Counted from the first letter of the stretch, positions 26,783-36,348 are shown. The stretch is 50,164 nt of DNA from Anaerolineaceae bacterium (GCA_016841365.1 JAENZI010000017.1:1-50164), one strand, 5' to 3'. Made by a program: numbers and translations. The notes: generated by a model not told the origin, from the letters alone.

Positions 26783-28195
26783 TTAGAGATAAAAATCGAC
26801 TGCTTTGCCTTCGGCGTATTCCAATGCCGAACGGACAACTTCGTTATAGGTTGGGTGGGCATGGATGATCCTGGCAACCTGGTCCACATCCGTCTTGAGT
26901 GCGATCATATTGGTCAGCTCTTGCTGGATTTCGGACACCATATAGCCGATAGCCTGGGTAGCAATCAACTTGTTATTGCGCAGCCAAAGTTTAATGAACC
27001 CCTCGGGGTGCTCCTCGATGTTAGCGCGCAGGTTAACGGCAAAGGGGACTTTTACCACAATGACATCCGACAGGTCCTCGGGCACCTGGCCGATGCTGAA
27101 TATTTCAGGGATGCTGTAGACAATTGCGGGGACAACGTTATAGTCCATCAGCCGGGGTTGGCTGCCATTCCGCATGATATTTTCAGCACAGATGATCCCC
27201 TGTTGAATGCCGCAGTGGGCAAGGATTGATTTACCGGTGGCATCCCCGACCGCCCAAACCCCTTTGACTGATGTTTCAAGGGTGTCATCCACATCAATCC
27301 CGCGGCGTGTGTAAGATAAGCCAAGTTGTTGATAAAGTTCCTCCTGCAAAACGGCAGTTCTGCCGATCGCGATCAGGTTCATTTGCGAGCGAATTTCGAC
27401 TTCATCACCTGAATCCTGGTTAACTGCTTTCAAAACGCCATCCTTCAGGGTGGTCACTCGATGGTTTGTGAGGATATTGACTCCGTTACTCTCCATGATT
27501 TTTGTGATCTCTGCGGAAATATCCGGGTCCATCATCGCCAAAACCCTTGGGAGTAATTCAACGATCGTAACCTTGCTGCCGAGGTTGGAGAAGATGGTGG
27601 CAAATTCCAGCCCAATCACGCCGCCGCCCACGATGGTCAGCGTTTCGGGTAGTTCTTCGATAGTGATTAAGTTGTGGCTGCTGACGATGGTCGGGTCGTT
27701 CTCGTCAATGAAGGGGGGTATCAGAGGTTTAGACCCAGTCGCCAGGACGATATTCCTGGTATGAAGGAAGGCTTCTTCACCTGAGTATTCCATTTGATAG
27801 GTGTCGTTGTTGAAATTGCCATAGCGGACGCGGACCACATCAGGCGTATTGATCACTGCCTCGCCCTGGTAAATATCTACATTGTGATGATTTAAGAGAT
27901 CCGTGATCGAGTGGCGGGTGTTTAGCACAACTTTCTGACGGCGTTCTGCGATCATTGGGAAGTCAATCTGCATCTCAGAGACTCTAATGCCATAATGCGC
28001 GCTGTTTTCAACTTCATGTGCGACTTTGGCTGATTCAATCATTGCTTTGCTGGGCGTACAGCCCCAGTTTGTACAGATCCCGCCGATAAAATCCCGTTCC
28101 ACAATCGCAACCTTGCCGCCGAGCTCTGCAATTCTGACGGCACAGGTATGGCCAGCCGGACCGGCGCCGATAATTACTGCATCATATTCTTTCAT
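26783..28195 (-). CDS. lpdA: Dihydrolipoyl dehydrogenase family flavoprotein
   Basis: 470 residues of the class I pyridine nucleotide-disulfide oxidoreductase family. FAD is bound by the N-terminal GAGPAGHTCA motif. The redox-active pair is C41/C46 in GGICTNWGCTPSK, with a tryptophan where the standard motif has valine, and PSKAMI follows. NAD is bound by IVGGGVIGLEFA. The catalytic His-Glu pair lies at the C-terminus in HAHPTYNE (H447, E452). Oxidation of lipoyl groups is expected, but no E1/E2 or glycine-cleavage gene is near, so another thiol substrate is possible. It diverges from pstS. Confidence 0.85.
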   Translation of the reverse strand: MKEYDAVIIGAGPAGHTCAVRIAELGGKVAIVERDFIGGICTNWGCTPSKAMIESAKVAHEVENSAHYGIRVSEMQIDFPMIAERRQKVVLNTRHSITDLLNHHNVDIYQGEAVINTPDVVRVRYGNFNNDTYQMEYSGEEAFLHTRNIVLATGSKPLIPPFIDENDPTIVSSHNLITIEELPETLTIVGGGVIGLEFATIFSNLGSKVTIVELLPRVLAMMDPDISAEITKIMESNGVNILTNHRVTTLKDGVLKAVNQDSGDEVEIRSQMNLIAIGRTAVLQEELYQQLGLSYTRRGIDVDDTLETSVKGVWAVGDATGKSILAHCGIQQGIICAENIMRNGSQPRLMDYNVVPAIVYSIPEIFSIGQVPEDLSDVIVVKVPFAVNLRANIEEHPEGFIKLWLRNNKLIATQAIGYMVSEIQQELTNMIALKTDVDQVARIIHAHPTYNEVVRSALEYAEGKAVDFYL

Positions 28196-28359
28196 AGTAA
28201 CTTTCCTTTAATTTATTGTTGAATTTTCAAGCTTATGTGTGACAATTATAATCCAATATGGGGGAATAATACAAGACCCAGTTGTTTACCGGATAGTAAT
28301 TTCAGGTAAGTAAATTACATCATTAACCTGGAATTCATATATTGTTAAATTGCGCTTGC

Positions 28360-28387
28360 TTGCCCGTTAAATCAAATTTGATATGAT
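28360..28387 (+). promoter_or_regulatory. Candidate promoter of the pst operon
   Basis: TTGCCC (28360-28365) and TATGAT (28382-28387) are 16 bp apart, 45 bp upstream of the pstS start. I see no clear PHO-box repeat beside it, so phosphate control by a PhoB-type regulator is not shown by the sequence. Confidence 0.5.
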
Positions 28388-28432
28388 GTAGTTGTCGGAT
28401 AAATTCTTATTACTTTCTCATAAAGGAGAAAA

Positions 28433-29323
28433 ATGCGTCGAAATTTGTTTGTTTCAATGATCCTCGTTTTGCTGATAGGGCTGATAATTTCAGCCTGCGC
28501 ACCTGAGTTCAGCGTTGCGCCAGAAGAATCTGAACCGGTTGGTGGAAGTTCTTCTGAGGGACAACCCGAAGCAGGCCTTGAGGGGCAGATCCAGATTGCT
28601 GGCTCAACCACCGTTCAACCTCTGTCGGAGGTGTTAGCGGAAGCGTTCATGGCTGAAAATCCGGGTGTGACGATTGAGGTTCAGGGTGGTGGATCCAGCG
28701 TGGGTGTGACTTCCGCAGGTGAAGGAACCGTTTCCATCGGAAATGCCTCTCGCAATGTGAAGGAATCGGAATTTGAAACTTTCCCAAGCCTTCAAGTGTT
28801 TACCATCGCCTTTGACGGCATAGCCATTGCCACGAATCCTGACCTTTCCTTGCCTTCACTGACCGTTGACCAGGTGAAACAGATCTTTGCTGGTGTGATC
28901 ACCAATTATTCTGACGTAGGCGGCCCGGATGGAGAGATCATCGTTGTTTCACGCGAAGAGGGATCAGGAACCCGTGCTGCCTTTGAAGAATTAGTCATGC
29001 AATCAGGCGAAGCGGAAGCCCTCATCGCAGAAAATGCACTTTTACAGCAATCCAATGGGCAGATTCGCACCACCATCGCAACGACACCCAATGCCATTGG
29101 TTACCTTTCATTTGGTTTCCTTGATGAGAGTGTCAATACTGTGGCAATCGATGGCGTAGAGCCAACCGTGGAAAATGTCAAATCTGGTGATTATGCAATC
29201 TTTCGTCCTTTGAACATGTTGACCAACGGTGAACCGGATGCACTTGCCAAAGCCTTCCTCGATTTCATTTTGAGCGATGCAGGGCAGGCAATTGTGGCAG
29301 AAGAATATATTACGGTAAAATAG
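28433..29323 (+). CDS. pstS: Phosphate ABC transporter substrate-binding lipoprotein
   Basis: 296 residues. The signal ends in ISAC, a lipobox, then a Ser/Glu/Gly-rich linker. The mature domain has PstS-type segments: IAGSTTVQPLSEVLAEAF, GGGSSVGV, IAIGNASR-like (SIGNASRNV) phosphate-coordinating Ser residues, then SREEGSGTRAAFEEL, another phosphate ligand. It captures phosphate for the PstCAB permease. It is the first of four pst genes in order S-C-A-B; AGGAG precedes the ATG. Confidence 0.93.
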   Translation: MRRNLFVSMILVLLIGLIISACAPEFSVAPEESEPVGGSSSEGQPEAGLEGQIQIAGSTTVQPLSEVLAEAFMAENPGVTIEVQGGGSSVGVTSAGEGTVSIGNASRNVKESEFETFPSLQVFTIAFDGIAIATNPDLSLPSLTVDQVKQIFAGVITNYSDVGGPDGEIIVVSREEGSGTRAAFEELVMQSGEAEALIAENALLQQSNGQIRTTIATTPNAIGYLSFGFLDESVNTVAIDGVEPTVENVKSGDYAIFRPLNMLTNGEPDALAKAFLDFILSDAGQAIVAEEYITVK

Positions 29324-29365
29324 TTTTTGTGAAATCGATCTTGGTTTGGTAGATAACAACTTACT

Positions 29366-29401
29366 CACATTGAAGGCGTATCATCGTGCGCCTTCAATGT
29401 G
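29366..29401 (+). repeat. Perfect 13-bp stem-loop between pstS and pstC
   Basis: CACATTGAAGGCG (29366-29378) is an exact inverted match of CGCCTTCAATGTG (29389-29401), with a 10-nt loop. No U-tract follows, and pstC begins 17 bp later. The structure would block exonucleases or cause partial termination, leaving more pstS message than permease message. That is a known pattern for binding-protein operons, here only inferred. Confidence 0.8.
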
Positions 29402-29417
29402 GAAATTGTAAAGAACT

Positions 29418-30809
29418 ATGGCACAACAAAACAAGAACATGTCAGATCGACCAATTTACGTCAAAATTATTGTCAAATCACTCTCAGTTATTTTAGGATT
29501 AGCTGCAGTTGCTGCAATAGCATTTGCAGCTATTTTGTTTATTGCACCAGATATGATTGCGCGTATTGGCCTCAGCGGGTTGCTTGCTATGCGGATCCAA
29601 TACGGGTTCGGGGCGTTGGTTGTCGGCGCTCTTTTAGGATGGATGGCGCGTGGGATGTGGCGTTATAAGAATTGGGCCAGGGTGGTTTTGCTGGCTGGAT
29701 TGATGATTTTCATTTTTTATTATTTTGTGGTGATTGTTTTTTCGGTTTCATCCACTATTTTTGCAGGTGAACAGGTGGTATCGATCTCTGCCATTTTACG
29801 CGTATCTGGGCAGGGATTGCTGTTTTTCATCCTCAATGCAATCGTGCCAGGGCTGGTGCTGTTTGCCTTGATGAAGACGGGGCAATATTTTGAGGAGAAC
29901 CCGAAGCAGCGCGAATTTGTCGATAGAACCATGCGCTATGTATTGTTAGGTACTGCGCTGAGCTGCATTATCATTGTGTTTCTGATCTTTATTTTTACGA
30001 TGACAGAGGCTTGGCCGGCGATTGAAGAAATCGGTTTGAATGATATGCTATTGGGGACAATTTGGCGTCCCGGCTCCATCATCGGGAATGACGAGGCACA
30101 ATTAGGCCTTCTGCCGATGATTCTCGGGTCGATATTAAGCACCTTCGGGGCGATCGTGATCGGAGTGCCCCTCTCAATTGGGACTGCAATATTGTTGGCT
30201 GAAGTTGCACCGCAGACTGTCAGAGACATCTTGCGTCCGGCGATTGAACTGTTGGCAGGCATTCCTTCGGTGGTGTATGGCTTGTTTGGGATGGTGGTCT
30301 TGGCACCGCTAATCCGCAATATTGAGGTGCCTCACAACACCGGTTTTGGTCTGCTGAACGCTTCAATCATCCTGGCGGTGATGATCATCCCAACGATCAC
30401 AAATATTGCTGAAGATGCTATCCGCGCAGTGCCACGGGAGTATAAAGAAGGCTCATTGGCATTGGGCGGCACACACTGGCAAACGATCGTCAGATCGATC
30501 CTGCCGGCGGCGCGCTCTGGCATTATCGCGGCCATCATCCTTGGCATCGGGCGGGCATTGGGTGAGACCATGGCCATGATCATGGTGATCGGAAACTCAA
30601 TCGCAATGCCCCAACCGCTGACTGATAATCCCCTGACGTTATTCTTAAATACCGCCCGAACTCTGACAGGCAATATTGCCGTAGAGATCAATTATGCAGC
30701 AGGTGCGCACCGTTCGGCTTTGTTCTTTACAGGTGTGCTGCTCTTTATCATGATCATGCTGGTGAACAGCTCGGCGCGGCTCTTTTTACAGTCGAAGCAG
30801 GAGCATTAG
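29418..30809 (+). CDS. pstC: Phosphate ABC transporter permease PstC with long N-terminal membrane extension
   Basis: 463 residues, about 150 longer than usual PstC. Residues 1-165 hold four hydrophobic segments absent from typical PstC. The canonical part starts near 170 (RYVLLGTALSCIIIVFLIFIF), includes GTIWRPG and the inner-membrane permease EAA loop (EGSLALGGTHWQTIVRSILPAA), and ends in TGNIAVEIN then the last helix. With PstA it forms the channel for phosphate. It is 1 bp from pstA. A weak ribosome-binding site precedes the start, close behind the stem-loop. Confidence 0.9.
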   Translation: MAQQNKNMSDRPIYVKIIVKSLSVILGLAAVAAIAFAAILFIAPDMIARIGLSGLLAMRIQYGFGALVVGALLGWMARGMWRYKNWARVVLLAGLMIFIFYYFVVIVFSVSSTIFAGEQVVSISAILRVSGQGLLFFILNAIVPGLVLFALMKTGQYFEENPKQREFVDRTMRYVLLGTALSCIIIVFLIFIFTMTEAWPAIEEIGLNDMLLGTIWRPGSIIGNDEAQLGLLPMILGSILSTFGAIVIGVPLSIGTAILLAEVAPQTVRDILRPAIELLAGIPSVVYGLFGMVVLAPLIRNIEVPHNTGFGLLNASIILAVMIIPTITNIAEDAIRAVPREYKEGSLALGGTHWQTIVRSILPAARSGIIAAIILGIGRALGETMAMIMVIGNSIAMPQPLTDNPLTLFLNTARTLTGNIAVEINYAAGAHRSALFFTGVLLFIMIMLVNSSARLFLQSKQEH

Positions 30810-30810
30810 G

Positions 30811-31731
30811 ATGACATCTGAATTTGATTCGATCATTCAAAATGCAAAGAATAAACGCAATCTGAGGCGTCAAAACAACATCCAGCTTGTCGGTTACGGC
30901 CTGGTTTGGTTGTGCGGTTTTTTGGCGATCGCAGCAGTTTTTTGGATCATCGGCTATGTGCTTTCTCAGGGATTGCGGGTGATTGATCTGTCATTTCTGA
31001 CCACGCGGCCTGCCGGTGGTGTTTCTGGTGAGGGGGGCATGTCCACCACGATCGTGACCACGCTCTACCTTGTGGTGTTGACAATTGTGATTGCCACACC
31101 TCTTGGCATTGGTGCCGCGATCTACCTTGTGGAGTACGCCGGAGATGCCTCACGGGAGAGTAAAGTGGTAGCCTTGTTGGTGCGTGCAGCAAGAACGGGT
31201 GTGGAGATTTTAGCCGGGGTGCCTTCCATCATTTTCGGTTTATTTGGCTTTGCCCTGTTTGTGCTGTATCTCAAACTTGGGTTTTCGTTGTTATCGGCAT
31301 CTCTGTCTGGTGCCGCATTGGTTTTGCCAACGATCATCCGCACCAGTGAAGAAGCGCTGTTGACGGTTCCCAGGTCTTATCGGGAGGCAAGTCTCTCTTT
31401 GGGAGCGACCAAGTGGCACACGATATTTACCGTCATCCTTCCTTCAGCTTTGCCCGGGATTGTGACCGGGATCGTGTTGAGTGTGGGGCGGATCATCGCT
31501 GAAACGGCAATATTTTGGGTTACCTTGGGCGGTAGTTATCACTTGCCGAAGTCGATCATGAATTCTGGGCGCTCCATGGCACTGCATGTGTATATGCTGG
31601 CATCCGAAACCCGCGCCTTTGACAAAGCGATGGGGACGGCTTCAATCCTCATCATTACGATAATCCTGTTGAACCTGGGGATCAACCGCCTGTCAAAGCG
31701 TCTAACGAGTCGATTATCCGGAAACCAGTGA
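30811..31731 (+). CDS. pstA: Phosphate ABC transporter permease PstA
   Basis: 306 residues with six transmembrane segments. The start of the channel domain shows [17 protein letters not shown], and the permease EAA loop is [28 protein letters not shown]. The partner of PstC. It begins 1 bp after the pstC stop and ends 4 bp before pstB, so the genes are translationally coupled. Confidence 0.93.
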   Translation: MTSEFDSIIQNAKNKRNLRRQNNIQLVGYGLVWLCGFLAIAAVFWIIGYVLSQGLRVIDLSFLTTRPAGGVSGEGGMSTTIVTTLYLVVLTIVIATPLGIGAAIYLVEYAGDASRESKVVALLVRAARTGVEILAGVPSIIFGLFGFALFVLYLKLGFSLLSASLSGAALVLPTIIRTSEEALLTVPRSYREASLSLGATKWHTIFTVILPSALPGIVTGIVLSVGRIIAETAIFWVTLGGSYHLPKSIMNSGRSMALHVYMLASETRAFDKAMGTASILIITIILLNLGINRLSKRLTSRLSGNQ

Positions 31732-31735
31732 ACCG

Positions 31736-32512
31736 ATGGCCAATTTAAACGGAAATAAGTTCACGACTGAGAAACTTCAAATCGCCTATGGTGATTTTGT
31801 TGCCGTCAAGGATATCTCACTTGAATTAAAAGCGAATGCTGTTACATCGATCATTGGTCCTTCAGGGTGTGGTAAATCCACTTTTCTGAGGGCTTTCAAC
31901 CGGATGAACGATTTGATCCCAAAGGTTGAAATAGGGGGCACCATCCTGAAGGACGGCGTGGATATCCGCCAGGTGGATATTGTCACATTGCGCAAATCTG
32001 TCGGTATGATCTTTCAGCGCCCCAACCCCTTTCCAAAGTCTATTTTTGAAAATGTGGCTTACGGTCCACGGGCGCATGGCTTAAAATCCATGTCAGAATT
32101 GTCAGAGATCGTGGAACAAAGTCTGCGCCAGGCTGCGTTGTGGGATGAGGTAAAGGACACGCTGGATAAGTCGGCGCTTGCCCTTTCAGGCGGGCAACAG
32201 CAGCGTTTGTGCATCGCACGCGCCTTGGCTGTTTCGCCAGATGTGCTGTTGATGGATGAACCAGCTTCCGCATTGGACCCAATATCGACTTTAAAAATTG
32301 AGGAATTAATCCAGACGTTGAAGGAGAACTTCACCATCATCATCGTCACGCATAACATGCAGCAAGCAGCCCGAGCGTCAGATTTTACAGCGTTTTTTAA
32401 CATGGATGAGGATCGCGCAGGTTACCTGGTGGAATTTGGCGAAACATCGAAGATGTTTACGTTCCCGGAGCAGAAACTGACCGAAGACTATATCTCCGGC
32501 CGATTCGGGTAG
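31736..32512 (+). CDS. pstB: Phosphate ABC transporter ATP-binding protein
   Basis: 258 residues. Walker A is GPSGCGKST (41-49), signature LSGGQ (150-154), Walker [13 protein letters not shown] (171-182), with the H-loop in VTHNM. The [13 protein letters not shown] segment, typical for PstB, identifies the family. It powers phosphate uptake through PstCA. No phoU follows, which is unusual because phoU commonly ends pst operons. Confidence 0.95.
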   Translation: MANLNGNKFTTEKLQIAYGDFVAVKDISLELKANAVTSIIGPSGCGKSTFLRAFNRMNDLIPKVEIGGTILKDGVDIRQVDIVTLRKSVGMIFQRPNPFPKSIFENVAYGPRAHGLKSMSELSEIVEQSLRQAALWDEVKDTLDKSALALSGGQQQRLCIARALAVSPDVLLMDEPASALDPISTLKIEELIQTLKENFTIIIVTHNMQQAARASDFTAFFNMDEDRAGYLVEFGETSKMFTFPEQKLTEDYISGRFG

Positions 32513-32686
32513 TCATTTCTCTGATACTTTAAAAAACTGGTTTTTATGATAGCGGGGTCTAAAGTTGGGAAAACAAATAATTGCTGACAATAATGTATAA
32601 TGGAGATTAACCAAGCCAAGTGGTAATTGTTTTTTCCATAGGAATTTCTTGGGACCGGCAACTTAAATTATGAGATAGGAGTTATG

Positions 32687-32965
32687 ATGGATCTTGCAAG
32701 CATATTAATTCAATTGATTGGCGGTGTAGCCGGCGGTAAGGGGATCACCCAGATCTTCAAAAAACTCAGTTCTGGGCCAATTCTTGATATCATCCTCGGA
32801 CTTGTAGGTGGATTTGGCGGTGCGCAACTGGCAGGTCTGATCCCTGGCCTCGATGCAGGCGGCATGGATCTTGGCGGCATCCTGACGAGCCTTCTGGGGG
32901 GTGGGATTGGCGGCGGTGCGTTAACAGCCATTGGCGGCCTGATCACACAGGCAATCAAGAATTAA
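32687..32965 (+). CDS. Small glycine-rich hydrophobic protein
   Basis: 92 residues from ATG 32687 (ATG 32684 is the alternative; AGGAG at 32677-32681 fits 32687). The sequence is almost all Gly, Ile, Leu and Ala, with repeated glycine runs (GGVAGGKG, GLVGGFGGAQLAGLIPG, LLGGGIGGGALTAIGG), a glycine-zipper-like pattern. It may form a small membrane oligomer; no function is recognised. Its own promoter-like sequence could include TATAAT near 32597-32602. It lies between pstB and a strong terminator. Confidence 0.65.
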   Translation: MDLASILIQLIGGVAGGKGITQIFKKLSSGPILDIILGLVGGFGGAQLAGLIPGLDAGGMDLGGILTSLLGGGIGGGALTAIGGLITQAIKN

Positions 32966-32995
32966 ATTTAGCACAAGAATCATTGAGACACATTA

Positions 32996-33035
32996 AAAAC
33001 GCAGGCCAGGAGAAATTTTGGCTTGCGTTTTGTTT
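32996..33035. terminator. Bidirectional terminator between the small protein and the HAD gene
   Basis: AAACGCAGGCC (32997-33007) pairs with GGCTTGCGTTT (33020-33030) with one G-U pair. It has an A-run before it and TTGTTTGTTT after it, so both converging transcripts can end here. Confidence 0.75.
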
Positions 33036-33079
33036 GTTTAACGATGGGGAAAATAACCATATTCGTTTAGCAATAGGTT

Positions 33080-33886
33080 TCAGCACAATTGAAGTTGTTG
33101 CAGAATGGGGGTCAACAATCCTTCTTTTTCAACGTATACGATATGGTCAGCACGATCACGGATCGCAGGCAGCGCTGTTGAGGGGGCATAGCTGATATCT
33201 CCGATTTCGAATAGGGCAAGATCATTTTCTGCATCACCTGCCACGATGATTGGCAGTTCGATTAAACCCATGGCATTGAGCAGTGTGTGTAATGTTTTTG
33301 CTTTTGTGATCCCGCTGGGATTGATCTCATAAGCATAGGGCAGGCTGTAAGCGCATTGAACGAGTAGACTTTCTGTCTGAAGTTGGATCTTGTGGAGCAG
33401 GTGTGGGTCGGAGTCGAGCACTTCGACCTTGATGATCTGATCGGGAATATCAGAGATGCGGCTTGCCCGGGCATTGAGATGGTGTATGCTGACGATATGT
33501 TCAGCAAAAGGGGTGTTATTCAGGATGTAACCAGATGTTTGCGAGAAAAATATAAACCCAGTTTGCGGAAACGCCTTAGCGAGTTCGATTAATGTTTCGC
33601 GAGTGATAGGTGAGAATGGGTGCTGCACGCAGACGACTTCACCAGGCAGATAAGCGATGCCGCCATTCATAAAGACACCCGGGAGAACAAATGGGCTTTC
33701 TGTAAACAATCCTTTTTCGTGCAAGATGCTTTTGGCGGAAGGCAGCGTGCGGCCGGTTGTTAGGATAAGTTGAATTTCCTTGGGAATCTGGCCCAATATT
33801 CCGGCATCCATTGGGTGCAAGTGTTTGTCACGGTCGATTAAGGTGCCGTCAATATCCAGGCATAGGATGAATTGAGTGGATTTCAT
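33080..33886 (-). CDS. Cof-type HAD-superfamily phosphatase
   Basis: 268 residues. The nucleophile motif is LDIDGTLIDRD (D10, D12), motif II is LTTGR, and the Mg motif GDAENDLALFE is near the C-terminus with a capping domain between. These enzymes remove phosphate from sugar phosphates or similar small molecules. It may be transcribed with the SMP-30 and cupin genes upstream, 78 bp away, which suggests a sugar or sugar-acid context. Confidence 0.88.
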   Translation of the reverse strand: MKSTQFILCLDIDGTLIDRDKHLHPMDAGILGQIPKEIQLILTTGRTLPSAKSILHEKGLFTESPFVLPGVFMNGGIAYLPGEVVCVQHPFSPITRETLIELAKAFPQTGFIFFSQTSGYILNNTPFAEHIVSIHHLNARASRISDIPDQIIKVEVLDSDPHLLHKIQLQTESLLVQCAYSLPYAYEINPSGITKAKTLHTLLNAMGLIELPIIVAGDAENDLALFEIGDISYAPSTALPAIRDRADHIVYVEKEGLLTPILQQLQLC

Positions 33887-33964
33887 GCTGGCGTGGAACC
33901 TTTTATGAACAGGTAATGTTTAACCACAGCGTAAAATTTTTCCATCTGCATCCCTTGGTGAGGA

Positions 33965-34849
33965 TTATGCGCCGAAGAGGTTGGCGGGTTGCCCCTGTGT
34001 ATCTGTTTCATAGATGAATACATCCCCGGCATAAGGCTGACTTTGCAGTTCTTTTTCTGATAACCCTGATCGAGCACTGGTGATGATTAACAGATTTAAC
34101 TTTTCCCCTCCAAAACAGCAGGAGGTCACCCGTTGGGCAGGAACTTTAACCTGTATGATGGGTTTTCCAAGTGGATCATAGCGAATAACCTGCCAACCAT
34201 TCCATTGTGCGCCCCAAATACAGCCTTCGGAATCAACGCATAGACCGTCCGGAGCAACCCCGCTGCCTTCATCCGGCAGTTGGATCAAGGGGCGCTGATT
34301 CTCGATCTCGCCTGTATCTACATCGTAATCGAAAGCAAAGATGGTGTGCTGGAGGGTGTCGGTGTAATACATCGTCTTACGGTCAGGGCTCCAATCCAAT
34401 CCATTTGAAATGCCGATATGATGCAGGATCGTGTGCTGACTTCCATCCGGGTCAAGCCGGTAGAGTTTGCCTTCCCGGTTCTCAATGTCCATACTGCCTG
34501 CAAAGAAACGGCCGCCCGGGTCAACCTTTCCGTCATTTAACCGAACGCCTGGTAGCTCGGGGAGCGGGTTCCAAAGAACATCAACGCCTGGCTGACCTTC
34601 AGCCCAAATGCTAAATCCTTCTGCTGTAGCCAGAACAAATCCCCCGCTTTGCTTAAATGCAAAAGCACCAATCATTGTTTCGAAGTGGAACTTTTGGTAA
34701 CTCGAAAAATCATCAGCGGCTTTGTATAGATCACCGGATTCAATATCAACCCAGTAGAGACGTTTTTCAGTTGGATGCCAGAGCGGCCCTTCGCCTAAGG
34801 TATTTTGCACGTGGAAGAGCGGCGTTGCTTCAACGGATTTCATGCTCAT
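33965..34849 (-). CDS. SMP-30/gluconolactonase family protein
   Basis: 294 residues forming a six-bladed propeller. Metal-ligand motifs are LGEGPLWHP (E19), SNGLDWSPDRKTMYYTDT with the Asn ligand, and the later DGLCVDSEGCIWGAQW with the Asp ligand. The family hydrolyses sugar-acid lactones such as gluconolactone with a divalent metal. Its start overlaps the cupin stop (ATGA), so the genes are coupled. Substrate unknown. Confidence 0.88.
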   Translation of the reverse strand: MSMKSVEATPLFHVQNTLGEGPLWHPTEKRLYWVDIESGDLYKAADDFSSYQKFHFETMIGAFAFKQSGGFVLATAEGFSIWAEGQPGVDVLWNPLPELPGVRLNDGKVDPGGRFFAGSMDIENREGKLYRLDPDGSQHTILHHIGISNGLDWSPDRKTMYYTDTLQHTIFAFDYDVDTGEIENQRPLIQLPDEGSGVAPDGLCVDSEGCIWGAQWNGWQVIRYDPLGKPIIQVKVPAQRVTSCCFGGEKLNLLIITSARSGLSEKELQSQPYAGDVFIYETDTQGQPANLFGA

Positions 34850-35226
34850 TCCTCAATTTTTGGGATAACACACAGGAATCCGAGTGTTGAATCCCCAATG
34901 TTGACCAGCTGATGGCGATCATTGCCAGACACAAACACTGAATCCAGCGGACCAAGCTCGTGAAACTCCTGGTTGATCATCAACCTGGCTTTTCCGTGCA
35001 GGATCACCATACCGTGTTCGTGAGGATGTTGATGATCAAATGTGCTTTCATTGATCGGTACCTGGAAGTAGCGGATCACAAATGTGGGTGCACCGTCATC
35101 TGGCCCGACTAAAACATGTTTGATGATGCCATGCACATCCGGTGTATTAATCTCTACAGGAGAGACGCCTTCCCAGGCGAATTCCTCTTGTGGGGCTGAA
35201 CCGGTAAACCGGTGGATATTTGACAT
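34846..35226 (-). CDS. Cupin-domain protein
   Basis: 126 residues, one cupin barrel. The first metal motif is DHQHPHEHGMVILHGKARLMI and the second contains the HQLVNIG histidine. The N-terminus (EEFAWEGVSPVEI) is common in small cupins that process sugars or keto-acids. It is the first gene of the leftward cupin-SMP-30-HAD set and shares ATGA with SMP-30. Enzymatic or binding role is unknown. Confidence 0.85.
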   Translation of the reverse strand: MSNIHRFTGSAPQEEFAWEGVSPVEINTPDVHGIIKHVLVGPDDGAPTFVIRYFQVPINESTFDHQHPHEHGMVILHGKARLMINQEFHELGPLDSVFVSGNDRHQLVNIGDSTLGFLCVIPKIEE

Positions 35227-35346
35227 AAATACCTCCTTAGAACGAAAACTATTGGGTACATTATAACGCTCTTATCGGTCGGCTGAGCAACAAAGAAATG
35301 TGATTATAATTCCTAATGATCTATTGCATCATAACACGGAGGAAAT

Positions 35347-36348
35347 ATGATCCACCCTGATTTGCCCTTGATCGACCTGCATCGCCATTTGGATGGGAAT
35401 GTGCGCCTTGAGACGATGATTGACCTGGCAAAGCAGCACAACATTCAACTGCCGGCGGACACTGTTGAGGAGTTGCGCCCTTTTGTGCAGGTAATGGAAC
35501 CCCTCACGAATATTATGGCTTATTTTAAAAAGTTCGAATTGCTAACATCGATCTTTGTCGATTATGCTGCTTGCCGCCGGGTGGCTTACGAAAATGTTTT
35601 GGATGCTGCTGAGGAAGGAATTGATTACATTGAACTTCGTTTCAGCCCGGTGTTCATGGCAGAACCGCATGGGCTTGATCCGGTTGGGGTAGTAGAAGCA
35701 GTGATTGCTGGGATTGTGCAGGGCAGAAGTGCGGTGCCAAAAACGAAGGTCAACCTAATCGGCATCATCAGCCGAACCTATGGTGTGGAGGTGGGCTTCA
35801 AGGAACTAAACGCATTGTTACAATTTCGAGATGAGATTGTCGGCCTTGACCTGGCTGGGGACGAGGCGAATTATCCGGCGGTGTTATTTGTGGAACATTT
35901 CAAGTTAGCGCGCGACGCAGGCTGGGGAGTCACCGTCCATGCTGGTGAGTCGGATGGCCCTGAGAGCGTCTGGCATGCGATCCGCGACCTGGGAGCGGAC
36001 AGGATTGGTCATGCTGTAAGGATTTTGGAGGACCCTGCATTGGTGAACTACGTGCGCGAGCATCATATTGGGATCGAAGCGAACCTGACCAGCAATGTGC
36101 ACACCAACACCGTACCCAGTTATGAGGCGCACCCTCTGAAGGCGCAGTTGGATCTGGGATTGCTGGCGACGATCAATACTGATGATCCTGGAATCAGTCC
36201 GGTAACACTAGCCCATGAATTTACAGTCGCAGCCAGGGCGGCGGGACTGACCCCAGCGGATACCCGTAAAGCTCAACAGAATGCTCTGGCGGTTGCGTTT
36301 CTTTCGGATGATGAAAAAGCTGCACTGGTAGCAAGTGTCCGAAATTAG
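35347..36348 (+). CDS. add: Adenosine deaminase
   Basis: 333 residues of the amidohydrolase fold, converting adenosine to inosine. Zinc ligands are H12 and H14 in DLHRHLDGN, H198 and D279 (in NTDDP, after the catalytic E201 in HAGES). The TIM-barrel pattern and length match Add. N18 replaces the usual serine in the HLDGS motif. GGAGG at 35338-35342 precedes the ATG. Pairs logically with the pdp gene as nucleoside salvage, though it is distant. Confidence 0.92.
   Translation: MIHPDLPLIDLHRHLDGNVRLETMIDLAKQHNIQLPADTVEELRPFVQVMEPLTNIMAYFKKFELLTSIFVDYAACRRVAYENVLDAAEEGIDYIELRFSPVFMAEPHGLDPVGVVEAVIAGIVQGRSAVPKTKVNLIGIISRTYGVEVGFKELNALLQFRDEIVGLDLAGDEANYPAVLFVEHFKLARDAGWGVTVHAGESDGPESVWHAIRDLGADRIGHAVRILEDPALVNYVREHHIGIEANLTSNVHTNTVPSYEAHPLKAQLDLGLLATINTDDPGISPVTLAHEFTVAARAAGLTPADTRKAQQNALAVAFLSDDEKAALVASVRN

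Noticed and set aside
28200-28432. Riboswitch or PHO box ahead of pstS
   Set aside because: No tandem repeats or conserved aptamer stems could be found by eye; only a promoter is supported.
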